A stretch of 64,000 nt of DNA from Bacteroidota bacterium (GCA_016702705.1 JADJDM010000006.1:1-64000), one strand, 5' to 3'; counted from the stretch's first letter, positions 39,501-49,777 are shown. Notes: a model not told the origin generated them from the sequence alone. Made by a program: numbers and translations.

Positions 39501-41312
39501 CACTGCCCCAGTTTGCCCAGTTAAAAATAAAGTATCAGAATTTAAACCTGAACAAGTTAAACCACCACCTGTAATATTACCTGCAACAGTAATTGGGTCA
39601 ACAACAATTTCAACAGTATCAGAAAAAACAGCTGCGCAAACACCATTTTTAACTGAAGCTCTATACATTGTTGTATCAGTTAAATTTGTATATGCATTGG
39701 AAGTGGTAACATTTACAATGCTCGTCCAAGTTGTTCCATTATCATTTGAGTATTCCCAATTTTGAACTGTTCCTGTTTGTCCAGCTAAAGTTATTGCACC
39801 AGAGTTACTCGAAGCACAAACTGTATCGTTTGCAGAAAGACTTCCACCAACTGAAGCTGAATTAACAGTTAGAGTAGCAACACTTGAATTAGCAGCAGTA
39901 CAAGCCCCATTTTGAACAACTGCACGGTACAATGTGTTAGTAGCAATATTCGCATAATTCTCTGTATTTGTGGTATTAGCAATTGGAGTGTAGCTCGTGC
40001 CACCATCAGTTGAAAATTCCCAATTTAATATTGTTCCTGCTTCTCCGCTCAATGTTAAAGTACCTGCATTAGCACCGCTACAAACAGTTGCACTTGATGA
40101 AACAGTTCCTCCGACAGAACCAGCCACTACAGTTACAGTTGCAGTTGCTGAATATACGTTTGCACAAACACCACTTTTAACTAAGGCACGATACATACGA
40201 GTTGCAACTAAGTTTGTGTAATTTAAAGTTGTTGTTGTATTTGCAACGTTAGTCCAACTTACACCGCCATTGGTAGAAAACTCCCAACGAGTAATAGTAC
40301 CGGTATGTCCACTTAATGTCAAAGTTCCACCATTGGTGCCAGAGCAAACTGTTGTCGCTACTGGTGCAAGAGAACCTCCTACTGTTGCGGGATTAACTGT
40401 TATAGTTACAGTATTTGTAATTGCAGCTGCACAGGCTCCACTTTGTACATTTGCTCTATATCTTGTTGAAGTAACTAAAGCTGTGTAAGGCTGCGTTGTT
40501 GTGACATTAACAATTGGAACCCATGTAACGCCTCCATCTGTTGAAGATTCCCAATTGGTTACGTTACCTGTTTTTCCAGCTAAATTTAAGTTACCACTAG
40601 AGCCGCTGCAAATTGTAGCAGATGATGCTATTGTACCTGCAACTGTTACTGGGTCTATTGTAAATGCGGATGCAACACTATTAGCACTTGCACAAGAACC
40701 ATTTTGAACAACTGCACGATAACTTGTTGGTATTGTAAGATTTGTATATGACTGCGAAGTTGTTGTATTTGAGATACTAATCCAAGTTGAACCGCCATCA
40801 GTAGAAGATTCCCAATTTAAAACACTACCAGTATGCCCCGCTAAAGTTAAATTGCCAGCATTACCAGAAACACAAACATTGGTTCCTCCTGTAACGGTTC
40901 CACCTACTGTAGGAGCTGTATTAGTAACTGTATACCCAGTAAAAGCATCATTAGTAGTGTTTATATCACCAACTAAAGCTGTTGTTGCATCAATGGTATA
41001 AGTACCTGCAGTTGCAAGATTAGCTTGCGTGGTAAAAGTATAGGTTACAGTAGAGTTTTGTAAAAATGAAGGAAATATTGCCGACTCTGCTGGAATAGCT
41101 ACTCCATTTACTGAATAAATCACTGGGATAGCAACTCCACTTAAATCTGTTGGGCCATAATTAAAAATCCTAACCACTACATTTTCGGTAGCCGTTAAAC
41201 TACACCCTGAAACAGGTGCTGTTATACTAATAACTGCAACATCCTGCGCTTGCATCATCATTAAACCCGAAAAAAAGGCTATGATGGGAATGAAAATTTT
41301 TCGTCTTATCAT
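36501..41312 (-). CDS. Giant repeat adhesin with T9SS type B tail
   Basis: 1603 residues. Signal peptide (to MMMQAQD), then a CARDB-like domain (~24-130). Thirteen Ig-like repeats of about 88 residues follow (~136-1275); each starts like VGG-x-V/I-x(4)-T/S-x-V-C and has W-E-Y/F-S-x-D-G-G-x-x-W and Y-R-A-x-V-x-x-G-x-C. A PKD-like domain, an Ig-like domain and the gliding-motility-associated C-terminal sorting domain (VITPNNDGMNDVW) complete it. It would be secreted by T9SS and act as a surface adhesin. The paired cysteines in each repeat may form disulfides. The open frame is intact over 4.8 kb. Confidence 0.92.
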   Translation of the reverse strand: MIRRKIFIPIIAFFSGLMMMQAQDVAVISITAPVSGCSLTATENVVVRIFNYGPTDLSGVAIPVIYSVNGVAIPAESAIFPSFLQNSTVTYTFTTQANLATAGTYTIDATTALVGDINTTNDAFTGYTVTNTAPTVGGTVTGGTNVCVSGNAGNLTLAGHTGSVLNWESSTDGGSTWISISNTTTSQSYTNLTIPTSYRAVVQNGSCASANSVASAFTIDPVTVAGTIASSATICSGSSGNLNLAGKTGNVTNWESSTDGGVTWVPIVNVTTTQPYTALVTSTRYRANVQSGACAAAITNTVTITVNPATVGGSLAPVATTVCSGTNGGTLTLSGHTGTITRWEFSTNGGVSWTNVANTTTTLNYTNLVATRMYRALVKSGVCANVYSATATVTVVAGSVGGTVSSSATVCSGANAGTLTLSGEAGTILNWEFSTDGGTSYTPIANTTNTENYANIATNTLYRAVVQNGACTAANSSVATLTVNSASVGGSLSANDTVCASSNSGAITLAGQTGTVQNWEYSNDNGTTWTSIVNVTTSNAYTNLTDTTMYRASVKNGVCAAVFSDTVEIVVDPITVAGNITGGGLTCSGLNSDTLFLTGQTGAVQSWEYSTDGGSTWVNILNDTTIQVYNNISSNTLYHALVKSGVCAVGYSSSATLTVDPQALGGTTYGATTVCQGANTGVITLLGHSATIFDWISSTDGGLTWSSLGNTTSSYSYTNLAQSTIFSAIASSAAGVCPNDTSTTTTISIDIPSVGGAVSVGDTVCAGNNAGTLNLAGHTGNILNWEYSVDNGTSWILLSNTTTSQNYSNLNQSTYYRANIKNGVCASDLADSVFIKVDSSAVAGMISSPAHLCISNANGTLTLSGYTGSIVDWQSSSDNGATWTGLTNTNSTNLYSALTDTTYYRAIVSSGVCGNDTSASVMIGVDALSSVGAISSSDTVCASGNGATLTLGAITGTIQGWEYSSDNGNSWIPLANTTASQVYSNLTSTRMYRAYVQNGVCPVAVADTAIITVDAVVEAGAIASPAQLCISNANGTLNLSGYTGNIVDWQSSADNGTTWAGLTNTTNTNVYSALTDTTYYRVIVSSGVCGNDTTSNVIISVDQLSVGGSAGINDTVCSSLNGDTLALTAYTGNVVGWEFSTNNGNSWMALTNTNDYLVYSSLSSSTVYHAIVKSGVCPPVYSSDVTIKVDAVTNPGFITGGSTACQSNNTGVLNLNNSLGLVLDWIYSNDNGATWLSTATDSLINYTYNDLGDTTWFKAIVKNGVCATDTSNAQTVYIYPNPVVSLSLDTVCLRDTTHIIGSVSIPSGLIQQYNLIYGDGTTLSNAIQNHVYVVADTFNVSLTAYSTFGCTDTAFATAIVKRIPSAVILNSSPLSFCPGDSTLLNFSLDSNAVYTWSNLATDTFTVVDSTASILLTVTDTLNGCSAKDSVQVVQFILDSISAGLDTSVALGSSIQLQGYGTGTVNWTPASLLDFPLVLNPIATLTTDTMFVIQITDGNSCVQRDTVEVTVNLNYVFDVKDVITPNNDGMNDVWYIKNIESYKDNEVTVFNRDGNIVYNKKEYTNDWEGTFNGQQLPDGAYFYIIKFDENEKVLKGTINILTNK
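37485..40907 (-). repeat. Thirteen tandem Ig-like repeats in the adhesin
   Basis: About 3.4 kb of diverged ~264-base repeats. The copies beginning near 38800 and 38270 (repeats 9 and 11) are much closer to each other than to the rest and share SP-A-H/Q-L-C-I-S-N-A-N-G-T. The repeats just before each of them (8 and 10) are also alike, suggesting duplication of a two-repeat unit. Confidence 0.85.
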
Positions 41313-41337
41313 AAAAATTAAATATGCACTAAATTAA

Positions 41338-41345
41338 CAAAAATA
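41338..41345 (-). promoter_or_regulatory. Promoter -7-like box for adhesin gene
   Basis: On the minus strand this reads TATTTTTG, 26 bases before the adhesin ATG at 41312. It matches TAnnTTTG. Confidence 0.45.
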
Positions 41346-41430
41346 AACAATTTAGAAACGAATCCTTAAAGATAAACCCTTGCTTTAAATAAGATGGTGA
41401 ATTAGTTGCATTTCAATTAGTTATAAATAA

Positions 41431-41460
41431 AAAAAAGACACGCTTTAAGCGTGTCTTTTT
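41431..41460. terminator. Terminator upstream of adhesin, after lolA
   Basis: AAAAAGACACGCT pairs with AGCGTGTCTTTTT across a TTA loop. It lies 24 bases beyond the lolA stop, which is transcribed in the same direction as the adhesin gene, so it separates the two units. Confidence 0.85.
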
Positions 41461-41483
41461 GTTAAAATTATATTTTACCTTTT

Positions 41484-42126
41484 TTATCTTTCATCAACAA
41501 CATCACATTTACATGCTTTAGTGTCAAAAATAAAAATACTATCTGCCAATTCTAAATTTGGAGTCATTGTTTTTAACTCATAAGTTTGAGTTCCTCCATC
41601 TTTCATCAACATGGTTAATTTCTTAACTTGTTTTTTAGTTTTATCAACGTACAATTTAATTGTATGAAACTTTTTCTTTTCAGGTTTTACTGATGGAAAC
41701 AAACTAATAACAGTTAATTTTGCTTCTTCTTTATCATATTTATACTTGTACCCTTTTTCGTACATGGTAAATATTTTTGTTGGAGTCCATTGCATCGTCG
41801 CCACTTGGTTCATAGTTTTTAATCGAAACTTCAGGTGCATCTTTGTTATAAGTCCAAACGGTTTTACCGTCACATACGATTATACTTCCAGGAATTTCTA
41901 ATCTAAACTTGTTTCCTTTAACTTGGATTTTACCTGATTGTTTATCTGTTTGTTTTTTCTCTTTATTTAAAACGGTTAAGGTATATTCAGTTGTGATTGT
42001 TTTATAAGCTTTTGTTGTTTTAGAAACATCATCTAAAATTGCTTTTGCTTTTGGATCTTGATCTTGTGCCACTATAGTTGAACTTGCAACAACTAAAAAC
42101 ATCAAAACACTAACTATCTTCTTCAT
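41484..42126 (-). CDS. LolA-like outer-membrane lipoprotein carrier (one-base frameshift)
   Basis: About 213 residues if one extra A is removed from the A5 run on the coding strand (T5 at 41774-41778). The first frame ends NKN-IYHV...; the second continues KIFTMYEKGYKYKYDKEEAK. Signal peptide to TIVAQDQD. The half-barrel segments include YKTITTEYTLTVLNKE, KFRLEIPGSIIVCDGKTVW and YVDKTKKQVKKLTM. The family carries lipoproteins or lipids across the periplasm. It is followed by a terminator and preceded by pafA on the same strand. Confidence 0.84.
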
Positions 42127-42252
42127 ATTATATTTTTTATTACTATCGTAAAATCAACTTACATGCCACAAATGGGACTGCAAAAATAGAAAAGTTTAGT
42201 TAAGTATCCCAATTAATATAAAATACTGATAAACAAATGATTGTATTTAACC

Positions 42253-43898
42253 TTATTTGTCTAAAACACCTTTTATTGGCTTTCCTGTACAGCCATTTGG
42301 GAAAGGAATATTTAAAAGACTACAAATTGTTGGGGCAATATCAGTAATGTTGATAGATTCAACTGTACTTCCTGGTTTAATCCCCCAGCCCATAAATAAT
42401 AATGGAACATGTGTATCATAAGAAAACTCTGCACCATGTGTTGTTCCTTTTTGCATATACGCATCGAAATACGCTACGTTAAACCTAAATAAAACATCAC
42501 CACTACGTTTAAAATTGTAACCATTTTGTAATAATGCTTTGAAAGAATTATTAGTATACGAATTAACTTTAATCTCTTCTGCGGCATAGGTTTCAGCAAT
42601 TCCATCCATTTCTAAAATAAAAGCTGCTGCGTTTTTTTGAATGCTAGCTAAATCCAATTTCTTTTCGGTAATCAATTTTCTATTCAAGAAAATTTGTTGA
42701 TTACTACTATTTAAAACCAATGAATCTCCATACTCTTTAAACAAATAGGACTTCAATTGTTTCTCTACTTCATTTTCATCAACTAATCCAGCTGGGATTT
42801 TTTGTTCTTTCAAATATGCAGGTACTTCAGCTGCGCCATGGTCAGCAGTTAAAAACAAAACATATTGCCCCGCTCCTACTTGCGCATCTAAAGCTTTAAA
42901 TAATTCTTGTAAATCTAAATCCAATCTTAAATATACATCTTCAATTTCGATGGAACGTGGTCCGTAACTGTGGCCAACATAATCGGTAGAAGAAAAACTA
43001 ACACATAACATATCTGTATACTTTCCTTTGCCTAATTGTTCCCCTTTTAAGGTTGCAATTGCTAAATCCTTTGTAATACTATTACCATGAGGAGTTGCTC
43101 TAATAATTTCAAACTTCTCTTTCTCGATATACTTACTATATTCATAAGGAAAAACTGGGCTTTCCTTTTTATTTGGGGTAGATTCATAAGCTTTATCATC
43201 AATAGTACTTTCGGTGTATTGAGCAATTGGTAATAAGGTATTCCAACCTTTATTTAAATATTCGGTTGGTAATTTTTAGCATTAAAATCAGTTAACCATT
43301 TTGGTAATGTAGTTACATAATGTGATGATGAAATGAAATTACCTGTGCTTCCATCAAACCAATATGCCGCATTTGCACTATGCCCAGCTGGTAAAATGGA
43401 TGCTCTATCTTTTAATGAAATTCCAATTACTTTCGATTGTTGAATCGAGTTCAAACGTAACTCATCTCCCATCGTAGTAACCAATAAATTTTTTGGCGAC
43501 ATTAAACCTGCTTCCGAATCTGAACCAATTGGTGTTACAGATTTATCTTCGGTGCAATAAAGCATTTGTCCAGTTTTTTTATCGTACCAATCGTTAGCAA
43601 TAATTCCGTTTACTGCTGGATATGTTCCTGTATAAATTGAAGCATGCCCAGGCCCAGTGTATGTAGGGACATAATTGTAATTTGTATTCTTACAAAAGAA
43701 ACCTGAATTAACTAATCGTTTAAATCCACCTGCGCTAAATTTATCCCAGTAACGAAAAATATAATCGTAACGCATTTGGTCAATAACAACACCTACAACT
43801 AATTTAGGTTTAGCCAATGAAGCTGATTTTGCTGCAGGTTTAGTTTGTGAAATTGCCACCAAAGGAAGGCAGAATAGAAGTATATAAATGTATTTCAT
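42253..43898 (-). CDS. pafA: PafA-type alkaline phosphatase / phosphodiesterase (one-base frameshift)
   Basis: About 548 residues after adding one A to the A5 run on the coding strand (T5 at 43273-43277); this joins DFNAKK to LPTEYLNKGWNTL and restores the whole family sequence. Signal peptide to AISQTKP. The metal-binding VVGVVIDQMRYDY and the nucleophile region YTGPGHASIYTG (Thr in TYTGPGH) are present, as are TADHGAAEVP and the late zinc-ligand region THGAEFSYDTHVPL. It is a periplasmic phosphomonoesterase that releases phosphate from organic compounds. Its ATG overlaps the stop of the capD-like gene (TAATG). Confidence 0.9.
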
Positions 43899-45779
43899 TA
43901 TTTATCTAATTTTTCGAATTCACTATTATTACTTATATATTCGGGAACAATAGATTTCATTAAAGTAACTATTTCGGTATTATTTTGAGCATCAAATAAT
44001 TGAATCAAATCATTAATTTTTTGTGCTACTTCAGTAAAATCATACTCTTTTACTTTACCTATTAATATTTGCGGATGATGCGTTGGCAAAGTGTTTTCGC
44101 TATCAGCAAGCAACTCTTCGTACAACTTTTCTCCAGGACGTAAACCTGTATAAATAATTTCAATGTCCTTATCTTCTTGTAAACCCGAAAGCTTAATCAT
44201 TTTACGAGCTAGGTCAACTATTTTAACCGATTTGCCCATGTCAAACACATAAATTTCTCCACCTTTACCTAAACAACCTGCTTCTAAAACTAATTGACAA
44301 GCCTCGGGGATAGTCATAAAAAAGCGAGTGATTTCTGGGTGAGTAATGGTAATTGGTCCGCCGGCCTCTATTTGTTTTTTAAAGCGGGGGATAACTGAAC
44401 CATTTGGCGAGCACATTTCCAAAGCGAGTAGTAACAAATTTTGTTTGCGCAGTTTTACCGAGCGACTGAATATAAATTTCGGCAATGCGTTTTGATGCAC
44501 CCATTACATTTGTTGGGTTTACAGCTTTATCTGTAGAAACCATAACAAACTTTTGTACGCCATATTCCACAGCTAAATCAGCCACATTTTTTGTTCCGAA
44601 TATATTGGTAAGAATGGATTCGGAAGGATTATTTTCCATCATTGGTACATGCTTATATGCTGCGGCATGATATACCAAATGCGGTTTAAAGGTGCGGAAA
44701 ACATTTGCTAAACGCTCTTTATTACGAATATCTCCTATAACAACTTCAAAAGATGAATTAGGGAATTTTTCGGTAAGCTCCATTTCTAACTCGTACAATG
44801 GACTTTCAGCTTGGTCGAGTAAAATGATTTTTGAAGGCGAATAATTAATAATTTGCCGAGCCATTTCGCTTCCAATTGAGCCTGCTGCGCCAGTAATAAG
44901 TACTACTTTATTTTCTATTTGTTGCTTAATTAAATCAACATCCAATTTAATAGCATCACGCTCTAACAAACTCTCGATGTTGATTGTTTTTAATTGGTTA
45001 AAGCTTAGTTCACCATTTATCCATTTGGCTACAGGTGGAACCGCCAAAACACGCACATTAAGATTAATGCACTGGTCAACAATCTCATTTTTTCTATTTT
45101 GAGATATGTTTAGAATACTTATTACAACTGCATCAATTTCATTTTCTTTAATTAACTCCTCTAACTTACTTGGAGGGTAAATGAAAATGCCTTCTAAACT
45201 TCTTCCCTTTTTCTTTTCGTCATCATCAACAAAACCAATTACTTTATATTTTACCGCAGCATCTCTATCTAAGGTGCGCTTTGTAATAAGTCCCGACTCA
45301 CCTGCCCCGTAAATTAAAATATTTGTTTTTTGTTTTTCTGGATTTTTGCTTTCGAAATAAATTGCCTTAACCGCTAAACGAGAACAAATCATAATAAACA
45401 TGGTTACCAAGCCATCTATGATAATAACGGAAAGAGGAATGTAATACAATCCAACAGTAAAACGAGTTATGAAATCAAAAACAATTAATAAGCTGCTACC
45501 TATCATTATAACTAGTAGGATACGAATAGCGTCTTTTGAGCCAGTGTACCTTACAACGCCTTTATAGGTTTTAGATATAAAGAAAGTAATTGCCCTAATT
45601 GCCAAGGTTGCAGTATAGGCAATAGGCAATGTTTTTAAATCGGCATCAGGAATATGCGCAAAGTTGAAACGTAAGAAAAAAGCAAGTGTTAAAGAAAAAG
45701 CACAAACCAACAAGTCAATAATTAAAATTGACCAGCGTGGAATATTGTTTTTCCAGAAAAAACTTAAGAGCCCTGACAT
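43898..45779 (-). CDS. CapD/FlaA1-type nucleotide-sugar dehydratase/epimerase (frameshift)
   Basis: About 626 residues after a frame correction near 44401-44412 (one base extra or two missing). The first frame ends TRFGNVLA; the second continues NGSVIPRFKKQIEAGGPI, giving the known FGNVL-x-x-NGSVIP block. The N terminus has four membrane helices and a CoA-binding-like Rossmann domain (IYGAGESGLITKRTL); the C-terminal half is an NAD-dependent dehydratase (VLITGAAGSIGSEMARQI, YHAAAYKHVPMME, STDKAVNPTNVMGASKR). It makes UDP-sugar precursors for surface polysaccharide at the inner membrane. It stands alone from the polysaccharide genes at 62-64 kb. Confidence 0.9.
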
Positions 45780-45803
45780 AAGGCTATAAAGATACTAGGA
45801 ATT

Positions 45804-48292
45804 TTAGAAATCCAAGCCATCTTGGTTTCCACCACTGCCCATATTTCCACCTTTACGCTTTTTGAAAATAGAAGAATCCATTTTACCGAACATAAACATT
45901 GCTGTAAACTTAAAGAAACGAGATTCACGACGACGCATTAAACTTTGGTCATAAAAATCAGTATGATAAATAGTTCCCATACGTTTAGTGTTAAATATAT
46001 CGCTAACACTAGCTGTAAGTATGATTTTACGCTTAATCATTTTATTTGCCGAAAAATCCACAAAATACATTGGTTTGGTGTTACCATTAATAACAACGCG
46101 AGGCGCTTCATAATTTCCATTTAACTGCAAAGTGAAATCTTTAGGTAATTTATATGAGAAAGTCGCTTTTGTATTCCACGTAATTCCTTCTGTGGTAGTA
46201 CTACCATATTGGCTTGTGCTTTTTAGTGAAATGTATAATACATTAACATTTGCAGTAAGATCTAAATTCTTTACAATTGTCCATTTTAAGTTATGCTCCC
46301 AGCCATAATTAAAACTACTTGCCCCGTTTGCGAACGTATTAATCAATACGGTTGAATCATTTTCTTTTGGATAAATTACGTTGGTAATTGGTGACTCAAT
46401 GTATTTAAAGTAGATAGAGGTTAAGTAATTACCTTTGTCAAAAATCTTATTGTAGTTAGTTTCTGCAACATTTCTAAACTCAGGAGTTAATTGTGGATTA
46501 CCAATACGGTAGTTTTGCTTATCAGCAAACATTACAAATGGCATTAACTGGAAGAAATTTGGTCGCTCAATTTTACGTGAGAAGTTAATTTGCCACTCTT
46601 GATTGTTTTTAAATTTACGAGAGAGGTAAATTCCAGGGAAAATCGACTTCAAAATATTTTCAGGTTTTGATGGGTAGCTGTATGAAAATGACTCATTCTT
46701 ATCTAATATTTTACCTGCGTAATACGATTGCTCGAAACGCAAACCTGCTTGATAAGAAAACTTACCGATGCGATTAGTATAATTAATATATGCCCCGTTT
46801 ACAATATCATCAATGTGATAGTTATTTGATAAGAAAGTATCTCTTACTGCTAATCCAAACAATGAATTTTCAGTTACATTTTTTTGGTCAGATTGTTTGA
46901 AATTACTTCTAACTCCCCACTCAATTTTTACCGAATCATTTATAGGATTTGTGTAATCCATTTGGAATGTGAACATGTTAGCTTCTGACTTACCATCATT
47001 GGTTTGAAAAATTGGATATTCTGGAGAAACAGGCGTATTATTTACATAATCATGAAAATCATAACGGTAATTATTCTTACTTCTTGTAAAATTCCCTGAA
47101 AGGTCCATTGTGAATTCTTTTCCTGGTTTTGGATAGGTTCTTTTATAAATAATTTGAGAATTATAATTTGAGAAGCCAGCGTTTGATAAGTTATTTTGTG
47201 AGCCATTCATCATCATTTGATTACCACCATTTAAAATCTCATACAATTGATCATCAATTGTTCTGAATTTTCCCATCATCCCCATTTGCGCAAAGGAAAT
47301 TGTATTCCTATTGTTGATTTGATAATCAATTCCTAAACGCCCCATTTGATGCAACATTTGGTTGCGCGACTCATTCTCTTGATTATAATAATTTACAACA
47401 TTGTGTGTTGAATTTAAGTTTGCTCTATCAGTATAACCTTTGGTAATATTTGTTTGAGTCATGTAGTTATACATTAAAGAAAAATTCCAAGCCTTTTCCT
47501 TTATGTTCAAATTTGCCATTCCATTATAACGGTCAGTATTTCCAATTCCACCCATCAAAACACCATTGTATCCAGGTTTAGAATTTTTCTTCATTACAAT
47601 GTTTAAAATTCCTCCTGATGAAGCAGCTTCAAACTTCACACTTGGGTTGGTTATAACCTCGATACGCTCAATCATATCAGCAGGAATTTGTTGAAGTGTT
47701 AATTGAGTTGGCCTTCCGTCAATATAAATTTGAGGACTTGAATTACGCATAGTTGCATTTCCATCCGCATCAATACTAACACCTGGTACATTTTTCATTG
47801 CATCTAAAGCTGTTCCACCACGCACAGATAAATCACTTGCAACATTATAAACACGCTTATCAATACTTAAACTAACTTGCCCCTTATCAGCAGTAACAGT
47901 TGCTTCTTGTAATAATGTTTCATCAGGTTCCAAAGCTAAATCTCCCAAATCTTGTTCGAGTTTACTAAAATTGATGAACATCTTTTTCTCAATAGTTTTG
48001 TATCCTAAAAACTGAACACGAAATTTAAAACCACCCATTGGAAGGTTATCTAACATAAAATCACCGTTTTCCTTCGTTAAAACACCACCTACTGCACTGT
48101 CTTTACTAATCATGAATAATGCAACCGAGGCAAACTCAACTGGCTTTTTGTTTTAGCATCAATAATTTTTCCGTACACTTTTGCTATGCTTGGTATTTTT
48201 CCACCACCCATTCCGCCTGGCATTTGTGCAAATGAACTAATTGAAAATGCCATAAAAGTTATAGCAACAAATATTCGTAAAAATGGTTTCAT
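45804..48292 (-). CDS. TonB-dependent-receptor-like outer-membrane barrel protein (one-base frameshift)
   Basis: About 829 residues from the ATG at 48292 (MKPFLRIFVAITF, signal peptide to SFAQMPG), after adding one A to the A5 run on the coding strand (T5 at 48145-48149), which yields DAKTKKPVEFASVALFMISK. A carboxypeptidase-regulatory domain (~35-120), a plug-like region (VRGGTALDAMKNVPGVSIDA, IYIDGRP) and the OMP_b-brl_3 barrel follow. The Gly/Met-rich segment MPGGMGGG after the signal and GGNMGSGGNQDG at the end are unusual. The substrate is unknown. Confidence 0.88.
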
Positions 48293-48415
48293 GTGGGGTT
48301 TTAAAATTTCGGTAAAAGTAGGGAAAACAATTGTTAACAAGCGTTAAATGTATATAAATGGCTTAAAGTAAAGGCGAATGGTCAAATTTTAGCGGCATTC
48401 GATGATTTGAAAAAA

Positions 48416-48913
48416 TCAGATGCATTTAAAATAATCGAAAGGCTCGAGGCAATCGGTACACTGGTAAAGTGCTTTACAAGCAGTACTACCAAACTGACTA
48501 ATAATTTTAGTATTTGTAGAAGCGCATCTTGGGCATTTAACAATACGTTCTTTTCCTAATAAAACTGCCTTATCAATTGAAGAATGTTCTGGCGGGGCAA
48601 TTCCATATTTATTAAGCTTTTCTTTTGCTTCTTCGGTAATCCAATCAGTTGTCCAAGGTGGGTTAAAAATGGTTTTTATTTTAACTTCTTTATATCCCTT
48701 TTCTGAAAGCTTCTTTTTAATGTCATCCTCCATTTGCTTCATAGCGGGGCAACCTGAGTAGGTTGGCGTTATGGTAACTTCAATGGAGTCTATTGAAGCA
48801 TTTATTTCTCTTATAACACCTAACTCAACAATATCAATCACCGGAATTTCCGGATCGGGGATTTCATGCAGAAAACCCATTATTTGTTCGTTAGAATAAA
48901 GTTGATTGTTCAT
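48416..48913 (-). CDS. paaD: Phenylacetyl-CoA epoxidase subunit PaaD
   Basis: 165 residues from the ATG at 48913, which overlaps the TAA of a 32-codon ORF (TAATG). The N-terminal DUF59/MIP18 domain has EIPDPEIPVIDIVELGVIR and TPTYSGCPAMKQMEDD; the C-terminal zinc ribbon has CPRCASTNT and YQCTDCLEPFDYFKCI. PaaD helps load the iron centre of PaaA. Last gene of the paaA-B-C-D row; the ferredoxin-type reductase gene paaE does not follow it. Confidence 0.94.
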   Translation of the reverse strand: MNNQLYSNEQIMGFLHEIPDPEIPVIDIVELGVIREINASIDSIEVTITPTYSGCPAMKQMEDDIKKKLSEKGYKEVKIKTIFNPPWTTDWITEEAKEKLNKYGIAPPEHSSIDKAVLLGKERIVKCPRCASTNTKIISQFGSTACKALYQCTDCLEPFDYFKCI

Positions 48914-49011
48914 TAGAGTATAAAGATAGCTGCAATTATCATAATAATGATGATTACAAGATACTGCCAAATATCAACAAAATAAGGGGAATATTTTTTC
49001 CAGTTACTCAT
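48913..49011 (-). CDS. Small single-pass membrane ORF between paaC and paaD (32 residues)
   Basis: An ATG at 49011, eight bases after the paaC stop, opens 32 codons that end at a TAA overlapping the paaD ATG (TAATG). The product starts MSNWKKYSPYFVDIWQYL and continues with a stretch of about 14 hydrophobic residues rich in Ile, which would span or anchor in the membrane, and ends in FIL. Positive residues near the N terminus suggest an N-in orientation. No known Paa subunit has this form. The tight spacing and coupling support translation, but there is no homology evidence here. Confidence 0.6.
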   Translation of the reverse strand: MSNWKKYSPYFVDIWQYLVIIIIMIIAAIFIL

Positions 49012-49018
49012 TTATCAA

Positions 49019-49777
49019 TTACCACTTAGCTCCAGGAATAACACGAGGCAAGTATTGCATTTCTGCCAAAATATACCCTAAATGTTCAGTATGTTTTCCT
49101 TGGCGGCTTCCAGTTTGCATTACTGCAACTAAAGGAGTAGTGATACCAGCTTCGTTTAAGATATTAATAACTTGCTTGTCCCATGCAGCTTTTACAGCAG
49201 TCATATCAACAGCAATTCCTTCTTTAATTAAAAGAGCATCTACTTCATTCATTTCGAATTGCTCACCAGTATATCTCCACAAATCATTCACAGCATCTTG
49301 TAAACGTTGTTTACTTTCTTCTGTTCCACCTCCAAAACGCAACATCCAAGAACCTGAGTGACGAACATGGTAGGTAATTTCTTTAATTGACTTAGCAGCA
49401 ATACCTGCAAGTGTTTCATCCTTGCTATTTGCTAATGCAGTATAAAAATGGAAATCAAAAACATCAACAAAATATTGACGAGCAATTGTTTTTGCGTAAT
49501 CACCATTTGGTTGCTCAACTAATTGAGTATTGTAAAATTCTCTTTCGCCACGCAAAAAAGCTAAATCATCTTCACTTCTTCCTTTGCCTTCAACTTGCGC
49601 AGCATATTCTAACAATGACTTTGATTGACCCAAAATATCTAATGCAATATTGGTAAGTGCTAAATCTTCTTCTAAAAAAGGTCCGTGCCCTGTCCACTCT
49701 GCTAAACGCTGAGAAAGGATTAAACCATTATCTGCTAATCGTAATGTATAACTAAATAAAGCTTCTTGCTTGTTCAT
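49019..49777 (-). CDS. paaC: Phenylacetyl-CoA epoxidase subunit PaaC
   Basis: 252 residues. A ferritin-like helical bundle, structural subunit of the epoxidase; conserved segments are LADNGLILSQRLAEWTGHGP, LTNIALDILGQSKSLLEYAA, RGEREFYNTQLVEQPNGDYA and KEITYHVRHSGSWMLRFGGG. With PaaA it forms the core that adds oxygen to the phenylacetyl-CoA ring. A 185-base gap with no visible gene separates it from paaB. Confidence 0.95.
   Translation of the reverse strand: MNKQEALFSYTLRLADNGLILSQRLAEWTGHGPFLEEDLALTNIALDILGQSKSLLEYAAQVEGKGRSEDDLAFLRGEREFYNTQLVEQPNGDYAKTIARQYFVDVFDFHFYTALANSKDETLAGIAAKSIKEITYHVRHSGSWMLRFGGGTEESKQRLQDAVNDLWRYTGEQFEMNEVDALLIKEGIAVDMTAVKAAWDKQVINILNEAGITTPLVAVMQTGSRQGKHTEHLGYILAEMQYLPRVIPGAKW

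Noticed and set aside
39997..40707. Several open frames on the plus strand opposite the adhesin
   Set aside because: They repeat with the adhesin's repeats and have Val/Pro/Ala-rich shadow composition; no start context or homology.
37485..40907. Regularly spaced repeats that might be taken for a CRISPR-like or satellite array
   Set aside because: The units are about 264 bases, diverged, in one open frame, and encode Ig-like repeats.
9404..48149. Programmed ribosomal frameshifting as an explanation for the breaks in A/T runs
   Set aside because: Too many unrelated genes are affected, in both directions, without a common slippery site or downstream structure.
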